64,000 nt of DNA from Pandoraea iniqua. GTDB lineage: Bacteria; Pseudomonadota; Gammaproteobacteria; Burkholderiales; Burkholderiaceae. The position numbers and the translations under genes are program-made. Below the pieces are notes generated by a model that worked only from the letters and a program-made list of their open reading frames with translations, was not told the DNA's origin and ran no database searches. Positions 1-8,651 of this stretch are shown here, piece after piece. Where the stretch lies: assembly GCF_902459685.1 (NCBI RefSeq), contig NZ_CABPSF010000003.1, positions 1,049,538 to 1,113,537 on the forward strand, given 5' to 3'. Position 1 is the first letter of the stretch. Each line of letters begins with the position of its first letter.

Positions 1-821
1 GCGATGGTGGCGCCCAGCGGCCAGTTGAGCGAACTGAGAAACTGGTCGTACACGGCCGTTGCCGCCACTTTCAGGCGTCGTCCACCCAACAGGCTCGGAA
101 TCGCAAACGCGCTGGCCGACAAGCCGAACACTATCAGGCTGCCCGACAGAATGCCCGGCACCAGTTGCGGCAGCACGATGCGGCGCAGCGTCGTGGCGGG
201 CGAGGCCATCAGCGACAGCGCCGCGTTCTCCGTTTGCGGATCGAGGCGTTGCAGCGACGTCCATACCGGAATCACCATGAACGGCAGCATCACGTGCACC
301 AGCGCCACGACGATGGCGAAGTTCGTGTACTCCATCTTGTACGGGCCCATGCCGACGAACGCGAACGCCTGATTGATCAGGCCGCCCGAGCTGAGCAGCA
401 TGCTCCAGCCGAATGCGCGCACCACGATCGAGACCAGCAGCGGCGAGAGAATCACCAGCAGGAAGATCGAGCGCCACGGGTCGCCCATGCGCGAAAGCAC
501 ATAGGCTTCGAACGTGCCCACGACGGCACAGACCGCCGTGACCGTCAGCGAGATGCCGAACGTGCGCAGAAAGATCGTGTGGAAGTACGAGTCGAACAGG
601 ACTTCGGCGTAGTTATCGAACTGGAACGCCGCAATCGGGCCGCTGGCCGGATCGAACTGATAGAACGTGAGCGCAAGCGTCATCAACAACGGAATGAGCA
701 CCAAGGCCGTGAACAACAGCATGGCCGGGGCACTCATCACCCACATCGGCAGATAGGCATGCCACGGCGCGCGCGCCTTGGGTGCCGGTGCCGCCCGCGT
801 CACTTGCAGTGTCTCAGCCAT
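1..821 (-). CDS. ABC transporter permease, polyamine type, 3' end outside window
   Basis: Inner-membrane permease of a binding-protein-dependent importer of the PotB/AfuB type. About 273 codons are visible, and the C-terminus runs off the left edge. The N-terminus is followed by a hydrophobic segment (from about residue 25), and later comes the cytoplasmic EAA loop that docks on the ATPase (ENAALSLMAS..., then RRIVLPQLVPGILSG). The ATG at 821 overlaps the stop of the upstream ATPase gene by 8 bp and is preceded by GGGAG, so the two are translationally coupled. Spermidine/putrescine is the usual substrate class for the family, but nothing here fixes the substrate. A second permease and the binding protein probably lie beyond the window. 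Confidence 0.85.
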   Translation of the reverse strand, partial: MAETLQVTRAAPAPKARAPWHAYLPMWVMSAPAMLLFTALVLIPLLMTLALTFYQFDPASGPIAAFQFDNYAEVLFDSYFHTIFLRTFGISLTVTAVCAVVGTFEAYVLSRMGDPWRSIFLLVILSPLLVSIVVRAFGWSMLLSSGGLINQAFAFVGMGPYKMEYTNFAIVVALVHVMLPFMVIPVWTSLQRLDPQTENAALSLMASPATTLRRIVLPQLVPGILSGSLIVFGLSASAFAIPSLLGGRRLKVAATAVYDQFLSSLNWPLGATI

Positions 822-1926
822 GAGCCCGGTCTCCCGCTGCCGGTGCGATGAAGCGCACCGCTTCCGCATGCCAGTCGAGGCCGACCGATGCACCTTCCGT
901 CAGCGGCTCGCCGCCTTCGTTCTGACAACACACCAGCACTTCGCCCAGCGCGCTGTCGACGCGGTACAGCCACTGGCTGCCAAGGAAGAAACGGCTCGTC
1001 ACCGTCGCCGAGACGCGGCCCGCATTTGGGGCGCACAGGCGCACTTTTTCCGGACGCAGGCACAACGTAATGGCGTCGCCCACGGCGACACTGCGCTCAC
1101 GTGGCGAGAGGTCGGCGAGCGGTGCGCGCTGCATGATCTTGCCAGTGAGTTCGCCGTCGAGTTCCACATGCAAATGGTCACCGTCGCGTGCCGACACACG
1201 GCCCGCCAGCATATTGGCCTTGCCGATGAACTGCGAGACGAACTGGTTTTCCGGGCGCTCGTAGGCGCGGTACGGCGTGTCGACCTGCGTGATGCGGCCC
1301 GCTTCCATCACGACCACACGGTCGCTGATCGAGAGCGCTTCCGACTGATCGTGCGTGACCATGATCGTGGTCGTGCCGATCTTGCGCTGGATCGAGCGGA
1401 GTTCGAACTGCATGTCCTCGCGCAGCTTGGCGTCGAGGTTCGACATCGGCTCGTCGAGCAGCAGCACCGGCGGTGCAATGACCACGGCGCGGGCAATCGC
1501 CACGCGCTGACGCTGGCCGCCCGACAACTCGCGCGGAAAACGATGACCCAGCGCGTCGAGGCGCACGAGGGCGAGCGCTTCGCGAATCCGATCCTGACGT
1601 TCGGTCTTGTCGATGCCGCGCATCTCCAGACCGAAGCCGACGTTGTCCGCCACCGTCATGTGCGGGAACAGCGCGTAGCTCTGGAACACGATGCCCAGAC
1701 CGCGCTTGTTGGGGCGCATGTTCGTGATGTCGCGTCCGTCGAGCGTAATGCGCCCGGTCGTGGCTTCCACAAAGCCCGCGATCATCTGGAGCGTGGTCGT
1801 CTTGCCACAGCCCGAGGGGCCGAGCAGCGAGACGAACTCACCCTTCTCCACCGAGAGATTGACGTTCGAGACGGCATTCAATTCGCCGAACGTTTTGGAG
1901 ACATCCGTCAGAGTCAGAAAAGACAT
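814..1926 (-). CDS. ABC transporter ATP-binding protein, PotA-like
   Basis: 370-residue ATPase that powers the transporter encoded downstream. Walker A (GPSGCGKTT, residues 36-44), the LSGGQRQRVA signature and Walker B (VLLLDEPMSNLD) are intact, and the C-terminal third looks like a TOBE domain (CLRPEKVRL). The frame is open further upstream, but the ATG at 1926 is preferred: the protein then begins MSFLTLTDVSKTF as in the family, and GAAGG lies just upstream. It is divergent from an IclR regulator, and the intergenic operators suggest control by that regulator. Confidence 0.9.
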   Translation of the reverse strand: MSFLTLTDVSKTFGELNAVSNVNLSVEKGEFVSLLGPSGCGKTTTLQMIAGFVEATTGRITLDGRDITNMRPNKRGLGIVFQSYALFPHMTVADNVGFGLEMRGIDKTERQDRIREALALVRLDALGHRFPRELSGGQRQRVAIARAVVIAPPVLLLDEPMSNLDAKLREDMQFELRSIQRKIGTTTIMVTHDQSEALSISDRVVVMEAGRITQVDTPYRAYERPENQFVSQFIGKANMLAGRVSARDGDHLHVELDGELTGKIMQRAPLADLSPRERSVAVGDAITLCLRPEKVRLCAPNAGRVSATVTSRFFLGSQWLYRVDSALGEVLVCCQNEGGEPLTEGASVGLDWHAEAVRFIAPAAGDRAHG

Positions 1927-2012
1927 GGTCACTACCTTCGGGCGCGTAAGCACCGCAGTTGATGCAATTGCATCGAACAGTAGCGAGCCAAATTCCTTGC
2001 TGCAAGATAACG

Positions 2013-2031
2013 ATTCCATGAAACGAGATAA
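2013..2031 (-). promoter_or_regulatory. Degenerate third copy of the IclR-type operator
   Basis: Read on the minus strand, this matches the 19-bp operator found at 2042-2060 and 2193-2211 at about 15 of 18 aligned positions (core TCGTTT, then GGAAT). It lies just downstream of a minus-strand TAAAAT -10 candidate (2032-2037), so that -10 would sit between two operators. Confidence 0.35.
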
Positions 2032-2041
2032 ATTTTATGAT

Positions 2042-2060
2042 TATTTCGTTTGACGGAATA
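2042..2060. promoter_or_regulatory. Operator-like palindrome, copy 1
   Basis: TATTTCGTTTGACGGAATA has 7-bp arms (TATTTCG / CGGAATA, one mismatch as an inverted repeat) around a 5-bp spacer. It is identical at all 19 positions to the copy at 2193-2211. It lies about 116 bp upstream of the ABC ATPase start, where a regulator of the ABC operon would bind. Confidence 0.6.
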
Positions 2061-2192
2061 TATCGACGAATACGCCGGGCATTCGTTTCGCGTCAGCGAC
2101 TCGGGATAATCCCTAAGTTATGATGATTATTCACTGTTTTCACGGTCTCCGGCCCATCTCGCCTGTTTTCAAGCCGCAGTCGATTGCGATAG

Positions 2193-2211
2193 TATTTCGT
2201 TTGACGGAATA
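2193..2211. promoter_or_regulatory. Operator-like palindrome, copy 2, in front of iclR-type gene
   Basis: Exact 19-bp copy of the palindrome at 2042-2060. It ends 13 bp before the ATG of the IclR-family gene and overlaps a weak -10 candidate (TAGTAT, 2190-2195). This placement suits negative autoregulation, which is common in the IclR family. The assignment of the regulator is inferred from position. Confidence 0.55.
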
Positions 2212-2224
2212 ATTCGAGACCCTA

Positions 2225-3097
2225 ATGCGCACTTCCGATTCACCCCGCGAGGCCAATGCGCCCGCAGCGCCCGACGCCGCTGGCGCGGGGATTCTGCAAC
2301 GCACCTTCGCCGTCATCCGCGCACTCGGCGTTGCCAAGCCCGAAGGCGAGCGCGTCACGCATATCGCCAAGGCGGTCGGGCTCAGTCAGGCCACCGTCCA
2401 CCGCATCTTGCATGCCTTGATTGCCGAGCAAGTCGTCGAGCAGGACGAGACCTCCAAGCTGTACCGGCTGAGTGTCGACTTCTTTGCCATGGCGGCGCAG
2501 GCCGGCAACCCGAGCGGCATGCGCACGCTCTGCCGCCCGTCGCTGCTGCGCCTGTGTGCCAGCCTTGGCGACACCATCTTTCTGCTGGTGCGCAGCAGCT
2601 TCGACGCGGTGTGTCTCGACATGTGCGAGGGCCCGTTCCCGATCCGGTCGTTCACCGGCGACATTGGCGGACGGGTGGCGCTGGGCGTCGGTCAGGGCAG
2701 TCTCGCGATCCTCGCCTTCCTGCCGGAAGCCGAGCGTGAAGAGATCATTCGGTTCAACGTGCCGCGCCTGCGGGGCTACGGCGTGCTTGACGAAGTGTAT
2801 CTGCGCACCGAGATCGAGCGCGTGCGGCAACTGGGCTATGCGGGCAGCAATAGTGGCGTGCTCGAAGGCATGGCCGGTGTGGCCGTGCCGATCTTCGACC
2901 GCACCGGACATGCCGTGGCCGCGTTGAGTATCGGCACACTGGCGGCGCGTCTCTCACAAGACCGTTTGCCGATGGTGGTGGAACTGCTGCGGCGTCAGGC
3001 CGAACTGATCGGCCCGCAGACCAATCCGTTCGACGTCGCTATGCGCCGCCCCATGCATGGCCTCACCCGTGCGTTGACGACAGAGCCGATTGCCTGA
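2225..3097 (+). CDS. IclR-family transcriptional regulator
   Basis: 290-residue DNA-binding regulator. After an Ala/Pro-rich N-terminus comes a winged-helix HTH (about residues 20-85, with THIAKAVGLSQATVHRILHA as the recognition region). The IclR effector-binding domain fills the rest (GGRVALGVGQGSLAILAF, GVLEGMAGVAVPIFD). It is transcribed away from the PotA-like ABC operon with identical palindromes near both genes, so it probably represses the transporter and itself. The ligand is unknown. Confidence 0.9.
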   Translation: MRTSDSPREANAPAAPDAAGAGILQRTFAVIRALGVAKPEGERVTHIAKAVGLSQATVHRILHALIAEQVVEQDETSKLYRLSVDFFAMAAQAGNPSGMRTLCRPSLLRLCASLGDTIFLLVRSSFDAVCLDMCEGPFPIRSFTGDIGGRVALGVGQGSLAILAFLPEAEREEIIRFNVPRLRGYGVLDEVYLRTEIERVRQLGYAGSNSGVLEGMAGVAVPIFDRTGHAVAALSIGTLAARLSQDRLPMVVELLRRQAELIGPQTNPFDVAMRRPMHGLTRALTTEPIA

Positions 3098-3256
3098 GCG
3101 GCATGGTGTGATGCGGCGGGAGAAGCACAAGAATTTGATAGCCGAAAATGGCTAGCGGTGATCGCGCGCGCCTGCAAGAATGGCGCGTTGCACGTCGCCC
3201 CTCCCATTTTGGGCTCGCGACCTTCCGACTTCTTGACCTTCGCAAAGAGACACGTC

Positions 3257-3733
3257 ATGGCATCAGGAGAACACCAGTACCGGGTTCGCATCGAGTGGAT
3301 CGGTAATCAGGGCACCGGCACCTCGGGGTATCGCGAGTACGGTCGCAATCATGTGATCGAGGCCGACGGCAAGCCCGAGATTCCGGGCTCTGCCGATCCG
3401 GCCTTCCGGGGCGACGCCACGCGCTGGAACCCCGAAGAATTGCTGGTGGCCTCCGCGAGCGCCTGCCACAAACTCTGGTACTTGCACCTGTGTTCCGACG
3501 CGGGTATCCGTGTCGAGCAATATCGTGACGATGCCCTCGGCACGATGATCGATACGCCGCAAGAGGGTCGCTTCACGCGCATCCTGCTGCGCCCGCACGT
3601 GACCTTACGCGCGGGCAGCGATGCCAAGCTTGCGGCCGAGTTGCACCACGAAGCCCACGCCAAGTGCTACGTCGCCAATTCCGTCAATTTCCCCATCGAT
3701 TGCGAGCCGCACATCGACGTGCTGCCCGACTGA
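3257..3733 (+). CDS. OsmC family protein
   Basis: 158-residue member of the OsmC/Ohr fold, thiol-dependent peroxidases acting on organic hydroperoxides. The two family cysteines are present, in the SACHKLWYL segment and in AHAKCYVANSV, so the peroxidase is likely active. The ATG at 3257 is preferred over upstream in-frame starts because the homologous region begins right after it. It is closer to the YhfA-like/general OsmC group than to Ohr, by the HKLWYLHL signature. Confidence 0.85.
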   Translation: MASGEHQYRVRIEWIGNQGTGTSGYREYGRNHVIEADGKPEIPGSADPAFRGDATRWNPEELLVASASACHKLWYLHLCSDAGIRVEQYRDDALGTMIDTPQEGRFTRILLRPHVTLRAGSDAKLAAELHHEAHAKCYVANSVNFPIDCEPHIDVLPD

Positions 3734-3757
3734 CGAAAGCTCACGCAGCGAGTGGCG

Positions 3758-4405
3758 TCACGCGCCACTCGCCGCAAGACTCTTGGCCAGTTCGGCGTCC
3801 TGCGCATGTCCGCGCTTGACCGAATCACGCGCGCGAAAGTGTTCCACGTACGCTGCGATGGCGGGCGTGGCCGGCACCATCTTGAACTGCGTGAGAAAGT
3901 GCAACGCGTTGCCCCACAGCGCATCGGCGGCGGTGAACGACTCGCCCAGCCACCAAGGGCCCGGGTTCTGTGTCAGGTGCCGCTCGATCGTCCACATCAC
4001 TTCGTCGTAATCGCCATAGGGCGAGCGAGAGTGCTCCATTACCGGACGCGCCAGCGCCTTGTCGGTCACCGCAGGTTCGACACACGAACCGTAGAACACC
4101 ATCCAACGCAGGTACGCGCCACGGCGGGGGTCTCCCGGCGGCGGCGACAGACCTTTTTCCGGATACAACTCCGCGACGTACATGTACACCGCCGCCTGTT
4201 CCGTGACCACGGCATCGCCGTGGCGAATGGCCGGCACCTTGCCCATCGGGTTGATATCGAGAAAATCGGCGCTGCGCTGTTCGCCGGTGGCGAAGCGCAG
4301 CAGATGCAGGTCGTAATCTGCCTGCAATTCGTCGAGCAGCACCAGCACGCCGGTCGAGCGCGTGTTGGGTGCGTGAAAAAACGTGATTCGCCGGTCGGTC
4401 GTCAT
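3758..4405 (-). CDS. Glutathione S-transferase
   Basis: 215-residue cytosolic GST. The N-terminal thioredoxin-like half starts ITFFHAPNTRSTGVLVLLDEL and holds the glutathione-binding loop NPMGKVPAI and the TEQAAVYMY helix. The C-terminal half is the all-alpha domain with the GESFTAADAL signature. The ATG at 4405 follows GGAGG at a good distance, which rejects the longer frame. It is convergent with the OsmC gene, separated by 24 bp. The substrate cannot be told from sequence. Confidence 0.9.
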   Translation of the reverse strand: MTTDRRITFFHAPNTRSTGVLVLLDELQADYDLHLLRFATGEQRSADFLDINPMGKVPAIRHGDAVVTEQAAVYMYVAELYPEKGLSPPPGDPRRGAYLRWMVFYGSCVEPAVTDKALARPVMEHSRSPYGDYDEVMWTIERHLTQNPGPWWLGESFTAADALWGNALHFLTQFKMVPATPAIAAYVEHFRARDSVKRGHAQDAELAKSLAASGA

Positions 4406-4515
4406 GTTCGTCTGCCTCCAGAGGTGAACACAGGTGCGGCTATCAAAACATGTTACTGCGTCAAAAACCGTCAGCACGACAATCGCGCCCTCCCCTTCGA
4501 CACGACCGGCCCGAA

Positions 4516-5127
4516 TCAGACCCGTGCGAGATGTGCGTCGACGAGTGGCACCACTTCAGCCGCATGGGCATTGGCGAGATCGTGCGCGCCGCCGTCCACC
4601 ACGTGAAGGCGCGCGTTTGGCAGCAGCGTGTGCAAACGCTCACCGACGGCAACCGGGCTGAGGGGATCGGCGTTGCCCCAGAGGAGCAGCGTGGGTTGTG
4701 TGATTCGCGAGATATCGGGCGAGAGATCGGCGTGGTAGGTCAGAAACCAATCGGGCAATGTGGGGTTCGCGTCGGCAAATCCGTCGCGCCAGTCCTTGGC
4801 GCCGAGGTCGTGCATGTCGACGCCGCCTGAGGTCACCGACAGCACGAGGTGCGTGACCATTTCCGGACGTGCGAGGGCGGCACGAATGGCGAGTATGCCG
4901 CCCATCGACTGGGCGATGATGGCCGTGGGTTGGTCGAGATGCGCGATGACAGTTTGGGTCAACGCATCGATGTCGTTCACGGCGGGGTCGGCCGGGGTGG
5001 CGCCGAAGCCGGGATAGCCGAGGAGGACACGGGTTGCCGGATGCGGGAGTTGATCGGCCACGGGATGCCAGAAGGCGGTGTTGCCCGAGGCACCGGGCAG
5101 AAAGAGCAATTGCGAAGGCGTTGGCAC
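4516..5127 (-). CDS. Alpha/beta hydrolase
   Basis: About 203 residues. The nucleophile elbow AQSMGG, the acid in GNADPLSP and the histidine in GGAHDL complete a serine hydrolase triad; LFLPGASGN near the N-terminus forms the oxyanion-hole strand. I chose the GTG at 5127, preceded by GGAG at 8 bp, over the GTG at 5166, which has no ribosome binding site; this puts the start directly before the first beta strand. The substrate is unknown. A long hairpin element (5221-5291) lies upstream, separating it from the DUF72 gene. Confidence 0.8.
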   Translation of the reverse strand: MPTPSQLLFLPGASGNTAFWHPVADQLPHPATRVLLGYPGFGATPADPAVNDIDALTQTVIAHLDQPTAIIAQSMGGILAIRAALARPEMVTHLVLSVTSGGVDMHDLGAKDWRDGFADANPTLPDWFLTYHADLSPDISRITQPTLLLWGNADPLSPVAVGERLHTLLPNARLHVVDGGAHDLANAHAAEVVPLVDAHLARV

Positions 5128-5220
5128 GCGCGAATCTCCGAGGGGGTAGAGAGAGAAACGAAGCACAGGTAAGTCCCGAAGAAACCGATGGTTTCGCGAG
5201 AAGTACTGGGGAGGAAGAGA

Positions 5221-5291
5221 GGATAGACCGAAGCCCCTTTCCGAGGCGAGTTGAACTTGTCTGAGCAGCGGAAAGGGGCTTCGGTCTGTCC
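5221..5291 (-). repeat. Long hairpin element, copy A
   Basis: Two perfect 19-bp arms (5225-5243 and 5269-5287; AGACCGAAGCCCCTTTCCG) extend to 23 bp with one G-U pair and flank a 25-nt loop. A second copy at 52150-52210 shares arms and loop with a single base difference. Read on the minus strand it follows the DUF72 gene, so it may act as a terminator or RNA end, but no U-run follows. Conservation of the loop argues for a dispersed repeat family and not a chance terminator. Confidence 0.8.
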
Positions 5292-5343
5292 TGGAGGAGG
5301 GAGAATGAAGCGGGGGGGTACGGCGGGAGAAAATCAGAAGCGC

Positions 5344-6306
5344 TCAGAAAAGCAAAGCCGCGTCATCCGGCGGGAGTTGCGTCGCATCGGTGGTTGGCAG
5401 GATGGCACTATCGCCAAGCAGATTCATGAGCGCAAGCGCGTTACGTTGCCCCTGATCTTCGTAGTTGTTATTGAACACCACATACACGCGGGCGACTTCC
5501 TTGGCGATGATGCGAATCGGGTCGATGAGCGCGGCGAGTTCTGCTTCGCGATAGTCGTAATTGAAGCGATCGGAGGCGGCCGTGCTGTCGCGCACGTTCC
5601 AAGTTTCGTGATTGCGTCCGTGCAGTCGCAGGACGGCGGCGCGTGACGAGGTGGTTGCCCAAACCGTCGGAATGCTGTTCGTGAAGCCTTGCGGTTCGTC
5701 GACGACGGTGTTGACCCAGCCCAGTTCGCGCAGCCATGCGAGCGTGGCGTCGCGATGGGCGTCGTCGAACCAGTGGTGGTGTCGAAACTCCGCAGCCACG
5801 CCGTAGCCTGCCATGCGCCCGGCACACATTTCGATGTGCGCGCGACTCGCTTTGTCGCCGGTGAGCCAAGGGGGAAACTGGAAGTGAACCAACCCGAGTT
5901 TGCCCGCCAGTGCGAGCGGTGCCAGCGCTTCGAGATAGCGCCGCCAGATCTCCTCTTGCACAGACGCGGGCACGTCCTTGTAATAGACATTCGCACGCGG
6001 ACCCGCTGGCAGTTCTGCCTGCAAATCCTTGGGGAAGGCGACGCGTGGCGTCTGGTGCCCCGTGAGCAGGCGGAATGCCTTGATGTTGAAAACGAACGGC
6101 GGCGGCGTGCGTTCCGCCCAGAGTTGCGCATTGGATCCCGACGGCATCGCGTAATAGCTGCTGTCGACTTCGACCATCGGAAAGCGGCTCGCGTAATAGC
6201 GCAGACGCGCTTCGGCCGACGCATGTCCCGGTGGATAAAACCGCTTGCAGGCGATGAGCGACTTATCCGTCCACGATGCCGTGCCCACGTATACGTTGCC
6301 GCTCAT
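5344..6306 (-). CDS. DUF72 domain protein (YecE-like)
   Basis: 320 residues, full length for the DUF72 family, whose fold is TIM-barrel-like and whose function is not established. Seen here: the N-terminal VGTASWTDKSLI signature, FYPPGH, the VEVDSSYYAMPS motif and a late VYVVFNNNYEDQG motif typical of the family. The ATG at 6306 is preceded by GGAGGG, which favours it over the start at 6348. Confidence 0.85.
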   Translation of the reverse strand: MSGNVYVGTASWTDKSLIACKRFYPPGHASAEARLRYYASRFPMVEVDSSYYAMPSGSNAQLWAERTPPPFVFNIKAFRLLTGHQTPRVAFPKDLQAELPAGPRANVYYKDVPASVQEEIWRRYLEALAPLALAGKLGLVHFQFPPWLTGDKASRAHIEMCAGRMAGYGVAAEFRHHHWFDDAHRDATLAWLRELGWVNTVVDEPQGFTNSIPTVWATTSSRAAVLRLHGRNHETWNVRDSTAASDRFNYDYREAELAALIDPIRIIAKEVARVYVVFNNNYEDQGQRNALALMNLLGDSAILPTTDATQLPPDDAALLF

Positions 6307-6340
6307 ACGCCCTCCTTCCCTTTCGGGAATTTTGGAAACT

Positions 6341-6398
6341 CGCCTCACGCCTCACGCCTCACCATCGCAATGCCGCAATGCTGCAATGACGCAATGCC
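6341..6398. repeat. Short tandem repeats (7-bp x3, 8-bp x4)
   Basis: CGCCTCA occurs three times in tandem (6341-6361), followed by four 8-bp units of the form GCAATGNN (6367-6398). They lie upstream of the DUF72 gene and before the putative small RNA. This looks like slippage-generated sequence, with no coding signal. Confidence 0.6.
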
Positions 6399-6500
6399 GA
6401 CCGGGTGTCGCGTTTTGCATCGGTGCAGCGGGCGCTATCGCCCCGTCTCGTGGGGACCGGACTGGGACGATGCCATTGCATACTAGCTTCACATCTGATC

Positions 6501-6563
6501 CGGCACGAGCTCCCCGCATCGTGCCGTTTGCCGGCCCGCAGCTCACCCTGCGGGCCGTTTTTT
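6501..6563 (+). terminator. Tandem hairpins ending in a strong intrinsic terminator; possible sRNA 3' end
   Basis: A first hairpin has perfect 8-bp arms CGGCACGA/TCGTGCCG (6501-6508, 6519-6526). It is followed by a terminator with 9-bp arms GGCCCGCAG/CTGCGGGCC (6533-6541, 6548-6556), a G and six T. No plus-strand gene ends upstream, since the neighbouring DUF72 gene points the other way. The terminator therefore probably ends an unannotated plus-strand transcript. The rest of 6307-6683 holds only short repeats and no convincing ORF. Confidence 0.7.
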
Positions 6564-6683
6564 CAGATTGCTGGGCATGGCGCCGTCTGACACCCGCTAT
6601 ACCCGCTATTGCATGCGTCGTCGCCGCGCGAGCCGCGCTATCATGACCCGCTCTACCGAAGCCAAGCTTGTCGAGTGCCCGCC

Positions 6684-7259
6684 ATGACCGAAATGACCGA
6701 ACGCCTGCCCGTCGAATTGCCTAAAGCCTACCGGCTGCTCAACCACGGCCCGACCGTGCTCGTCGGCAGTGCCCATGCGGGGCGTCGCAACGTCATGGCG
6801 GCGGCGTGGAACATGCCGCTCGACTTCTCGCCGCCCAAAGTCGCCGTCGTCATCGATCGCAATACCCTGACCCGCGAACTGGTCGAAGCCTCGGGCGAGT
6901 TTTCGTTAAACGTGCCGGCGCGCATCATCGCCCGCGAGACCCTCGCCGTCGGCAGCGCCTCCGGGCGCGACACCGATAAATTCGCCGATGGCACCGGCGT
7001 TCACGCGTTTGAAGGCAGTCACATTCAGGCACCGCTCATTGGCGGCTGCGTCGCCTGGCTCGAGTGCCGCGTCATCCCCGAGCCGCACAATCAGGATCGC
7101 TACGATCTGTTTCTCGGCGAGGTCGTTGCGGCCTGGGCCGATCCGCGCGCGTTTCGCGATGGGCACTGGCAGTTTGCGCCCGGCGCGTCGCGCAGTATTC
7201 ACTATATCGCCGGCGGCAACTTCTTCGAGACCGGTGAAGCCTTCGAAGTCAAATCATGA
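6684..7259 (+). CDS. Flavin reductase-like (FMN-binding split barrel) protein
   Basis: 191 residues of the flavin reductase-like family, cytosolic FMN-binding proteins that often serve as NAD(P)H:flavin reductases or esterase-like oxidoreductases. Seen: RNVMAAAWNMPLDFSPPKVAVVID in the flavin-binding half, FSLNVPA, and a C-terminal GASRSIHYIAGG. The ATG at 6684 begins the conserved region. Its stop overlaps the start of the next gene (ATGA at 7256), so it is translationally coupled to a diguanylate cyclase, suggesting a shared operon. Confidence 0.8.
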   Translation: MTEMTERLPVELPKAYRLLNHGPTVLVGSAHAGRRNVMAAAWNMPLDFSPPKVAVVIDRNTLTRELVEASGEFSLNVPARIIARETLAVGSASGRDTDKFADGTGVHAFEGSHIQAPLIGGCVAWLECRVIPEPHNQDRYDLFLGEVVAAWADPRAFRDGHWQFAPGASRSIHYIAGGNFFETGEAFEVKS

Positions 7260-8548
7260 CCCACAGCGCTCCGACACCGGTGCACGGCGATAACACACGT
7301 GCCGCCCATGAACTCTGGCACGGCGAGTTGCTGTCGCCCGCCAATTTGCCAAGCGACGACATGCGCGGCAGAATGGGCGCCACACCCTTCGCGCAGTCGC
7401 CGTCGTCAATGCTGCCCGTGACGGAGCTGCTGTCATCCACTCGCTACGCAATGCCTGCCCGTCGCGACATGACTACACCCGGAGCGCATTCACCGCAGCC
7501 GCAACCGCTAACGCAAGATTCTCTGCATAGCCTGCTGCCCACGTCATACGCCGCCAACCGCGGCGCGACCGTCGACGAGGCGGCACGTCTGGCCGCCCTG
7601 CGCCGCTACGACATTCTCGATTCTTCGCCGGAACCCGCGTTCGATCGCATCGTGCGAATCGCCTCGTACGTGCTCGGCACGCCGATCTCGCTCGTGTCGC
7701 TCATCGACGAGACGCGCCAGTGGTTCAAGGCCAAACAAGGCATCGACGCCACCCAGACGCCCCGCTCCATGGCGTTCTGCGCGCACGCCATCCTGAGCGA
7801 CGACGTGCTCGTGGTGCCCGATGCCCACGCCGACCGGCGCTTCGCCGATAACCCGCTCGTCACCGGCGACCCGCACATTCGCTTCTACGCCGGCGCGCCG
7901 TTGCGCACGCCCGAAGGACACCGGCTCGGCACCCTCTGCGTGATCGATCGCCGCCCGCGCACACTCGACGCCGAAATGCGCGGCCTGCTCGCTGATCTGT
8001 CGGCGCTCGTGGTCGACGAACTCGAACTGCGCCGCGTCAATCAAGTACTCGGCGACATGGCCATGCGCGACGGCCTGACCGGTGCGCTCAACCGGCGCGC
8101 CTTTCTCATGCAGGCCGAACAAGCGTTTGCCAACGCCCGCGCCCAGCGCCGCCGGCTCGCCGTGCTGATGATCGACATCGATCACTTCAAGGCCATCAAC
8201 GACACTTGGGGACACGCCATCGGCGACCGCGTCATCGTCGAGCTGACGCTGGTGGCGCGCGCCACCCTGCGCAAAGGCACCGTCATGGGACGGCTCGGCG
8301 GGGAAGAATTTGCCGTGCTGCTGCCCGAAGCCGACGCGCATCGCGCCATGCAGGCCGCCGACCGGTTACTCTCCGCCATCAGCAACACCAGCGTGCCGGG
8401 CGCGACCGGGCCCGTGCGCTTTACCGCGAGTATCGGGGTGGGGAGTCTTAGCCCCGACGACGCCGATTTTGGCGCGGTGCTGCAACGGGCCGACCGCGCG
8501 ATGTACGCCGCCAAACAGGCCGGCCGCAATCGCGTCGCCATCGTCTGA
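7256..8548 (+). CDS. GAF-GGDEF diguanylate cyclase
   Basis: 430 residues. A low-complexity N-terminus of about 100 residues is followed by a GAF sensor domain (about 105-255, LRRYDILDSSPEPAFDRIVRIA ... RSMAFCAHAIL, the form common in bacterial GAF-GGDEF proteins) and a C-terminal GGDEF domain (about 265-430). The active-site motif is GGEEF, so it should make cyclic-di-GMP from GTP. The product-inhibition RxxD site is absent (RKGT in its place). No transmembrane segment, so a soluble sensor. It overlaps the upstream flavin reductase gene by 4 bp. The true start could be a later ATG, since the first 80 residues are poorly conserved in character. Confidence 0.88.
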   Translation: MTHSAPTPVHGDNTRAAHELWHGELLSPANLPSDDMRGRMGATPFAQSPSSMLPVTELLSSTRYAMPARRDMTTPGAHSPQPQPLTQDSLHSLLPTSYAANRGATVDEAARLAALRRYDILDSSPEPAFDRIVRIASYVLGTPISLVSLIDETRQWFKAKQGIDATQTPRSMAFCAHAILSDDVLVVPDAHADRRFADNPLVTGDPHIRFYAGAPLRTPEGHRLGTLCVIDRRPRTLDAEMRGLLADLSALVVDELELRRVNQVLGDMAMRDGLTGALNRRAFLMQAEQAFANARAQRRRLAVLMIDIDHFKAINDTWGHAIGDRVIVELTLVARATLRKGTVMGRLGGEEFAVLLPEADAHRAMQAADRLLSAISNTSVPGATGPVRFTASIGVGSLSPDDADFGAVLQRADRAMYAAKQAGRNRVAIV

Positions 8549-8651
8549 TGCCGGCGGCGCGTGGCGAGCCGCCGCGCCAGCCGCGTCGGCCGCGCCGCCG
8601 CAAATTATTGCTTCCTACCTTCCCAATTTCGCTGGAATACGAACCGACACC

